9,489 bases of DNA from contig CALLYN010000118.1 of the NCBI GenBank assembly GCA_937858455.1, positions 1-9,489 on the forward strand, written 5' to 3'. The notes under the pieces are model-generated. The model had not been told where the DNA came from, did not search any database, and saw only the letters and a list, made by a program, of their open reading frames with translations. The DNA comes from an uncultured Kouleothrix sp. GTDB lineage: Bacteria > Chloroflexota > Chloroflexia > Chloroflexales > Roseiflexaceae. Shown piece by piece: positions 6,221-9,489 of the stretch. The stretch's first letter is position 1. Each line of letters opens with the position of its first letter. The translations under genes were made by a program, and so were the position numbers.

Positions 6221-6279
6221 GGCGCGGCAGCGCGCCGCTTCCTGTGCTGCATTATACCGTCCCGGCAGGGGAGCGTCAA
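6221..6279 (-). promoter_or_regulatory. Promoter and leader hairpin of the GNAT-dsbA-vkor operon
   Basis: On the minus strand TTGACG (6274-6279) and a perfect TATAAT (6251-6256) are separated by exactly 17 bp. The expected start is near 6244, giving a leader of about 50 nt. That leader contains a perfect 6-bp GC hairpin, GGCGCG, loop CTGC, CGCGCC (6221-6236), right at its 5' end. The boxes and the bases around them (ATTGAC and TATAATGCA) are shared with the secD promoter. Confidence 0.85.
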
Positions 6280-6352
6280 TTGTACTTTGTGGTTGGCTTC
6301 ACGAGCGCTGCGCTGCGCCCCCGGCCTGCAAATTCTACTCTGGCTGAAAGAA

Positions 6353-6393
6353 GGCCGTGCCAGCGTCAACGTCGTATGGTCATGCCTCAGGGC
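6353..6393. repeat. 41-bp repeat, copy 1
   Basis: This copy runs from GGCCGTGCCAGCGTCAACGT to CATGCCTCAGGGC. Compared with the other copies it has GTATGG where they have GTACGG. The flanking sequence differs from that before copies 2 and 3, which helps mark GGCCGTGCC as the left edge of the unit. Confidence 0.85.
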
Positions 6394-6406
6394 AAACCGT
6401 CACCTG

Positions 6407-6489
6407 CCGATAGGGAGAAGGCGCGCACGATGCGCGCCCTACGGGAACGGCCGTGCCAGCGTCAACGGTGTACGGTCATGCCTCAGGGC
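6407..6489. repeat. 83-bp composite repeat block A (hairpin plus 41-bp copy 2)
   Basis: It starts CCGATAGGGAGAA and continues with a perfect hairpin (GGCGCGCA 6420-6427, loop CGA, TGCGCGCC 6431-6438), the linker CTACGGGAAC, and the 41-bp unit at 6449-6489. It aligns without gaps to 6650-6732, with seven mismatches over 83 bases by eye. Confidence 0.88.
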
Positions 6490-6563
6490 GCCGAGTGACG
6501 TATTGGTTTGCCACGAGGCATGCACCACCGGCATCGCATCTGGAACTGCATCATTTGAGGGGC

Positions 6564-6644
6564 CTGGGGCTTCGCCCCAGCGCGGGAGTGCAGAGGGCGG
6601 GCGGCCGCCCTCTGCTGCGGGGCGCGGGGGCGCACAGCCCCCGC
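6564..6644. repeat. Three consecutive perfect GC-rich hairpins
   Basis: Hairpin 1: CTGGGGC, loop TTC, GCCCCAG (6564-6580). Hairpin 2: GCAGAGGGCGG, loop GCGG, CCGCCCTCTGC (6590-6615, 11 bp). Hairpin 3: GCGGGGGC, loop GCACA, GCCCCCGC (6624-6644, 8 bp). All stems are perfect. They lie between the two 83-bp blocks and resemble dispersed palindromic elements rather than terminators, since no T tract follows any of them. Confidence 0.85.
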
Positions 6645-6649
6645 CTACC

Positions 6650-6732
6650 CCGACAGGGAGAAGGCGCGCAGGATGCGCGCCCTACGGGAACGGCCGTGCC
6701 AGCGTCAACGTCGTACGGTCATACCTTGGGGC
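6650..6732. repeat. 83-bp composite repeat block B (hairpin plus 41-bp copy 3)
   Basis: This is the second copy of the block at 6407-6489, offset by exactly 243 bp. The hairpin (GGCGCGCA 6663-6670, TGCGCGCC 6674-6681) is conserved while the loop changed from CGA to GGA. The 41-bp unit is at 6692-6732 and ends TTGGGGC, which opens a further short hairpin GGGGC-GCAGA-GCCCC (6728-6742). Confidence 0.88.
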
Positions 6733-6751
6733 GCAGAGCCCCTACGGGACA

Positions 6752-6802
6752 GGCCGTGCCAGCGTCAATGTCGTACGGTCATGCCTTGGGGCGCAGAGCC
6801 CC
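6752..6802. repeat. 41-bp repeat, copy 4, with trailing hairpin
   Basis: The unit at 6752-6792 lies exactly 60 bp after copy 3, so copies 3 and 4 form a short tandem array that includes the GGGGC-GCAGA-GCCCC hairpin (6788-6802 here). It differs from copy 3 by one base in the CAACGT part (CAATGT) and one in the CATACC part (CATGCC). Confidence 0.85.
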
Positions 6803-6823
6803 CGCCTGACTGCCAGGGAGCGC

Positions 6824-6890
6824 GGCGCGGGGCCGCGCAACCCGCGCCGGTGTGGTATGATTCTGGGCCGCACCGCTACATAGCAAGGAG
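6824..6890 (+). promoter_or_regulatory. Extended -10 promoter, inverted repeat and ribosome site of the histidine phosphatase gene
   Basis: TGGTATGAT (6853-6861) is an extended -10 element with box TATGAT at 6856-6861. No -35 box is seen 17 bp upstream; instead a perfect 8-bp inverted repeat, GGCGCGGG (6824-6831) and CCCGCGCC (6841-6848), covers that place. AAGGAG (6885-6890) is a good Shine-Dalgarno site but sits 14 bases from the ATG at 6905, longer than usual. Confidence 0.5.
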
Positions 6891-6904
6891 CATCAAGCCA
6901 ACCT

Positions 6905-7579
6905 ATGAATACCATCTACCTGGTTCGCCACGGAGAAAATACCGCCAACCTGACGCGCGAGTTCTCGTATCGCCGCGTCGACTACTCGCTGACGCCCAAG
7001 GGCGTGCTGCAGGCGCAGCAGACCGGCGCGTTTTTTGTGGGCAAGCAGATCGACGCGATCTACGCCTCGCCGCTGAAGCGCGCGGCCGAGACCGCGGCGA
7101 TCATCGGCGCGATGATTGGCATCGAGCCGACGACGGTCGAGGAATTCCGCGAGGTGAACGTCGGCGCGCTGGAGGACTGGCCGCCCACCGACGAAAGCTG
7201 GGCCGAGCACGACCGGATCGTGCGCTCGTGGTTCGAGGGCCAGCCCGGCCTGCGCTTCCCCGGCGGCGAAAACCACCACATGCTGCTCGCGCGCATGCGC
7301 GCCGGCCTGGCGCAGGCGCTGGCGGGCCGCGAGAACCAGCGCGTGATTATTGTCGGCCACGGCGGAATCTTCACGTTTACGATCAAAGACATCTGCCGCG
7401 ACATCGACCTGCCGGCGCTGATCCGCCAGCCCAGCCGCAACTGCTCGATCACCGAGATCGACATGCTGCAGGACGGCGAGAGCTGGGTCGGCGCGCTGCG
7501 GGGCTGGTCGTCGCACGCGCATATCAGCGGCGACGCGGTTCCGCAGATCGTTGGGCACCCGGCGTTCGACAAGCGCTAG
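6905..7579 (+). CDS. Histidine phosphatase family protein (phosphoglycerate mutase-like)
   Basis: The 224-residue product has the full active site of the histidine phosphatase branch: LVRHGEN with Arg8, the phospho-accepting His9 and Gly10; YASPLKRAAETA with Arg59 and Glu62; EEFREVNVGALE with Glu83, the usual acid/base position; and VIIVGHGG with His152. Such enzymes remove or move phosphate through a phosphohistidine. The family covers cofactor-dependent phosphoglycerate mutase, alpha-ribazole phosphatase, sugar phosphatases and others, and the sequence does not decide among them. Its SSHAH C-terminal part and the long FPGGENHHMLLARM segment suggest a broad phosphatase rather than the glycolytic mutase, which is usually longer. 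It is soluble, with no signal peptide. It is alone on the + strand and ends tail to tail with the transporter permease gene: TAG 7577-7579 overlaps that gene's TAG at 7576-7578. Confidence 0.92.
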   Translation: MNTIYLVRHGENTANLTREFSYRRVDYSLTPKGVLQAQQTGAFFVGKQIDAIYASPLKRAAETAAIIGAMIGIEPTTVEEFREVNVGALEDWPPTDESWAEHDRIVRSWFEGQPGLRFPGGENHHMLLARMRAGLAQALAGRENQRVIIVGHGGIFTFTIKDICRDIDLPALIRQPSRNCSITEIDMLQDGESWVGALRGWSSHAHISGDAVPQIVGHPAFDKR

Positions 7580-8502
7580 CGCCCGCCCATGCCGCTGAGC
7601 GTCACGCCCTCGATGAAGTAGCGCTGGAACAGCAGGAAGATCACGATCACCGGCAGCATCACCACCAGGCTGGCGGCCATCAGCCAGTTCCAGGCCGGCG
7701 CACCGCCGGCGGCGGCCTCGAACTGGCGCAGCCCGAGCTGGAGCGTATACAGGTTTTCGCGCTGCAGGTAGATCAGCGGGCCCATGAAATCTTCCCAGGC
7801 GTACTGAAACTTGGTGATCGCGATGTAGGCCAGCGCCGGGCGCACCAGCGGCAGGACGACGCTCCACCATGTGCGCAGCTCCGAGGCGCCGTCGATCCGC
7901 GCGGCCTCCGAAAGGTCGAGCGGGATGGTGCGCATGAACTGGCGCAGCAGAAAGATGTAGAAGGCGTCGCCGGCGAACGACGGCACCACCAGCGGCAGAA
8001 ACGTATTGACCCAGGTGTCGGAGCCCTGGAAGCCAAACGCCGGCAGCTTGGAGAACAGGATGTACTGCGGGATGAGCGTGACGATGCCCGGCAGCATCAT
8101 GGTGGCCAGCACCAGGCCGAACAGCCAGTCGCGGCCGGGCCAGCGCAGCCGCGCGAACGCATAGGCCACCAGCGATGTCGAGAGCAGCGTGCCCAGCACC
8201 GAGGCCAGCGCGATCACGACGGTGTTAAGCGCCCAGCGCGGCCACTGGCCGAAGCTAAACGCCTGCGCGTAGTTTTCCCAGGCCAGGCGCGTGGGCAGCC
8301 AGCGGTTATTAAACAGCTCGCTAAAATCCTTCAGCGAGGTCGAGAGCATCCACAGAAACGGCACCAGGAACAGCGCGCTGATGCTGGCCAGCACCAGCCA
8401 CGCTGCCAGATCCACGCCGGCCAGCCGGCCGCGCGGCGCCGGCTGCTGCTCGTGCTCGCGCGCCAGCGGCGCGCTGACCTGCTTTTCGAGTGCGGTAGTC
8501 AT
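7576..8502 (-). CDS. Carbohydrate ABC transporter permease, MalG type (CUT1)
   Basis: The 308-residue protein is one of the two membrane subunits of a binding-protein-dependent sugar importer. A cytoplasmic tail (1-30) is followed by helix 1 (about 31-54) and the family's FLWMLSTSLK segment, a loop with LAWENYAQAF, helices at about 91-117, 128-150 and 160-185, then the EAA loop (EAARIDGASELRTWWSVVLP, 199-218), which docks to the ATPase, and helices at about 222-240 and 263-282. The C-terminus FQRYFIEGVTLSGMGGR is almost diagnostic of MalG-type permeases. The start has AAGGAG (8508-8513) five bases away. It follows the MalF-type gene by 49 bp. No ATPase or binding protein gene is inside the window; these would lie upstream on the minus strand or elsewhere. 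The transported sugar cannot be told. Confidence 0.95.
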   Translation of the reverse strand: MTTALEKQVSAPLAREHEQQPAPRGRLAGVDLAAWLVLASISALFLVPFLWMLSTSLKDFSELFNNRWLPTRLAWENYAQAFSFGQWPRWALNTVVIALASVLGTLLSTSLVAYAFARLRWPGRDWLFGLVLATMMLPGIVTLIPQYILFSKLPAFGFQGSDTWVNTFLPLVVPSFAGDAFYIFLLRQFMRTIPLDLSEAARIDGASELRTWWSVVLPLVRPALAYIAITKFQYAWEDFMGPLIYLQRENLYTLQLGLRQFEAAAGGAPAWNWLMAASLVVMLPVIVIFLLFQRYFIEGVTLSGMGGR

Positions 8503-8551
8503 TGCGACTCCTTGTTCTCGCGCGTGCGCCCATCGGGCTGCGCCGCCGGCG

Positions 8552-9489
8552 CTAGTGCGAGGCTTCGTTCTCGTAGTACACCCAGCGGCGCGCCAGCCAC
8601 AGCTGCACCAGCGTGATCGCCAGGATGATCAGCATGAGGATCCAGGCCAGCGCCGAGGCATAGCCCATCTGGAAGCCACCCTGGCCGGTGCGCCCAAAGG
8701 CGCGGTTGTACATATACAGCACATAGAACAGCAGCGACTGGCCTGGCCCCTCGCGGGTGTTGTCGGCGTAGCCGCTGACGATAATATAGGCCGAGGTGAA
8801 GATCTGGAAGGTGCCAATGATGCCGGTAACCACCTGGAAGAAGATCGTGGGCGAAAGCATTGGCAGCGTGATGTAGCGCAGCTTGTCCCAGCGGCCGGCG
8901 CCGTCGATCTCGGCGGCGTCGTAGAGCTGGCGCGGGATGCCTTTCAGCCCGGCCAGGTAGATCAGCACGTTGCCGCCGATGTACCACAGCCCCATCACCA
9001 CCAGCCCCGGCTTGGTCCAGCTTGGGTCGATGAACCATGCCGGGCCGGGGATGCTCAGCAGCGCGAGGCCGCGGTTGAGCAGGCCCTGCGGCGCCAGGAT
9101 CCAGCGCCACAGGAACACCGCCGCCGCGCCGGCCAGCAGGCTCGGCAGGTACAGGATGGCGCGGAAGGCTTTGGCGCCCGGCAGGTTCATGTTCAGTAGC
9201 AGCGCGATCGCGATCGACACGACCACCACGATCGGCACCTTCACGCCCACCATCCAGAAGGTGTTTTTCAGCGCGATGTAGAAGCGATCGTCGGCGGTGA
9301 GGATCTGCTGGTAGTTGCGCAGCCCGAGCCAGCGCGGCGCGGCGATCATGTTGTAGCGCGTGAAGCTGGTGTACAGCGAGAATAGCATCGGGCCGGCGGT
9401 GAACAGCGCGAACCCCAGCAGCCACGGCAGCGCGAACAGCCAGCCGTGCAGCGCCTCGCGCCGCGCCGCGCGCGACCAGCCGTGGCGCC
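8552..9489 (-). CDS. Carbohydrate ABC transporter permease, MalF type (CUT1), 5' partial
   Basis: The frame is open to the right edge of the window, so the start is missing; 311 residues are visible from base 9487. The ATG at 9386-9388 is internal: the 33 residues before it (ending LHGWLFALPWLLGFALFTAG, then PML) are the normal first helix of MalF-type permeases, which begin just a few residues earlier. Further landmarks: SLYTSFTRYNMI and WLGLRNYQQIL, helices at visible residues about 80-100 and 110-130, the GLWYIGGNVLIYLAGLKGIP segment, the EAA loop AAEIDGAGRWDKLRYITLP (191-209), and terminal helices with WILMLIILAITLVQLWLARR. It forms a heterodimer with the MalG-type protein in a sugar importer. 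Its TAG lies at 8552-8554 and the partner gene starts 49 bp later in transcript order. Confidence 0.94.
   Translation of the reverse strand, partial: RHGWSRAARREALHGWLFALPWLLGFALFTAGPMLFSLYTSFTRYNMIAAPRWLGLRNYQQILTADDRFYIALKNTFWMVGVKVPIVVVVSIAIALLLNMNLPGAKAFRAILYLPSLLAGAAAVFLWRWILAPQGLLNRGLALLSIPGPAWFIDPSWTKPGLVVMGLWYIGGNVLIYLAGLKGIPRQLYDAAEIDGAGRWDKLRYITLPMLSPTIFFQVVTGIIGTFQIFTSAYIIVSGYADNTREGPGQSLLFYVLYMYNRAFGRTGQGGFQMGYASALAWILMLIILAITLVQLWLARRWVYYENEASH

Larger units (their letters stand above)
6280..6855. other. Non-coding repeat-rich region between divergent genes
   Basis: About 575 bp hold no believable gene. Open frames exist on the + strand, but they translate the repeats into Arg/Gly/Pro-rich strings and have no ribosome site. 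The content is a composite of a 41-bp repeat present four times, two 83-bp blocks that include it, and a string of perfect GC hairpins (listed separately). It lies between the promoter of the GNAT operon and that of the histidine phosphatase. Confidence 0.7.

Noticed and set aside
6353..6802. CRISPR array
   Set aside because: The 41-bp units are separated by 55, 202 and 19 bp, the spacers are not uniform and partly repeat each other, and no cas gene is present.
6287..6883. Open frames through the repeat field with recurring GRASVN(V)V peptides
   Set aside because: The repeated peptide follows from the DNA repeat. The copies fall in more than one frame, the spacing is not always a multiple of three, and no start site is seen, so a repeat protein is unlikely.
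6673..8616. 647-residue open frame on the + strand across the repeats, the phosphatase and the MalG-type gene
   Set aside because: It reads the phosphatase gene in another frame and the permease in antisense. Composition is Arg/Gln/Ala-rich without motifs, while the genes in the other frames have complete family signatures.
8499..9425. 308-residue minus-strand frame overlapping the MalF-type gene
   Set aside because: It is the same DNA in a shifted frame. The MalF frame has the EAA loop and all helices, while this one is Arg/Pro/Ala-rich without family features.

Overview
The window is GC-rich DNA (third codon positions mostly G or C) that fits a bacterium of the Chloroflexota. The grounds are indirect: separate adjacent secD and secF genes, a VKOR-type quinone-linked thiol oxidase beside a membrane-anchored DsbA-like protein, a CUT1 sugar ABC transporter, and intergenic DNA full of GC-rich hairpin repeats. 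The phylum is an inference from style and gene content.

Layout, left to right. (1) 1-1202, +: 3' part of a multi-pass membrane protein resembling GT-C glycosyltransferases. (2) 1222-1536, -: a small DUF2007-type protein, convergent with the first gene, with a 14-bp palindrome between the two stop codons. (3) 1537-1817: an intergenic stretch with GC-rich inverted repeats, one of which looks like the Rho-independent terminator of secF. (4) 1818-4334, -: secD then secF, transcribed from a consensus promoter whose -35 box contains the stop codon of the gene upstream. (5) 4416-6194, -: an operon of GNAT acetyltransferase, DsbA-like thioredoxin-fold protein and VKOR-family protein, driven by a second near-perfect promoter at 6251-6279. 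(6) 6280-6855: non-coding, with four copies of a 41-bp repeat, two longer 83-bp blocks and a row of perfect hairpins. (7) 6905-7579, +: a histidine phosphatase. (8) 7576-9489, -: the two membrane subunits of a carbohydrate ABC transporter, the upstream one cut by the window edge. The phosphatase and the last transporter gene end tail to tail and share one CTAG as both stop codons.

The main functional theme is protein export and folding outside the cytoplasm. SecD/SecF help pull proteins through SecYEG, the DsbA-like protein would form disulfides in exported proteins, and the VKOR protein would reoxidise it by passing electrons to quinone. The genes lie head to tail with about 30 bp between the vkor stop and the secD -10 box. 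SecD has exactly two cysteines, placed across a predicted extracytoplasmic beta-hairpin, so SecD could itself be a substrate of the neighbouring oxidation pair.

I did not find a clearly new gene system. The least explained parts are the composite repeat field at 6353-6802, the strong intercistronic hairpins in both operons, and the SecD cysteine pair.
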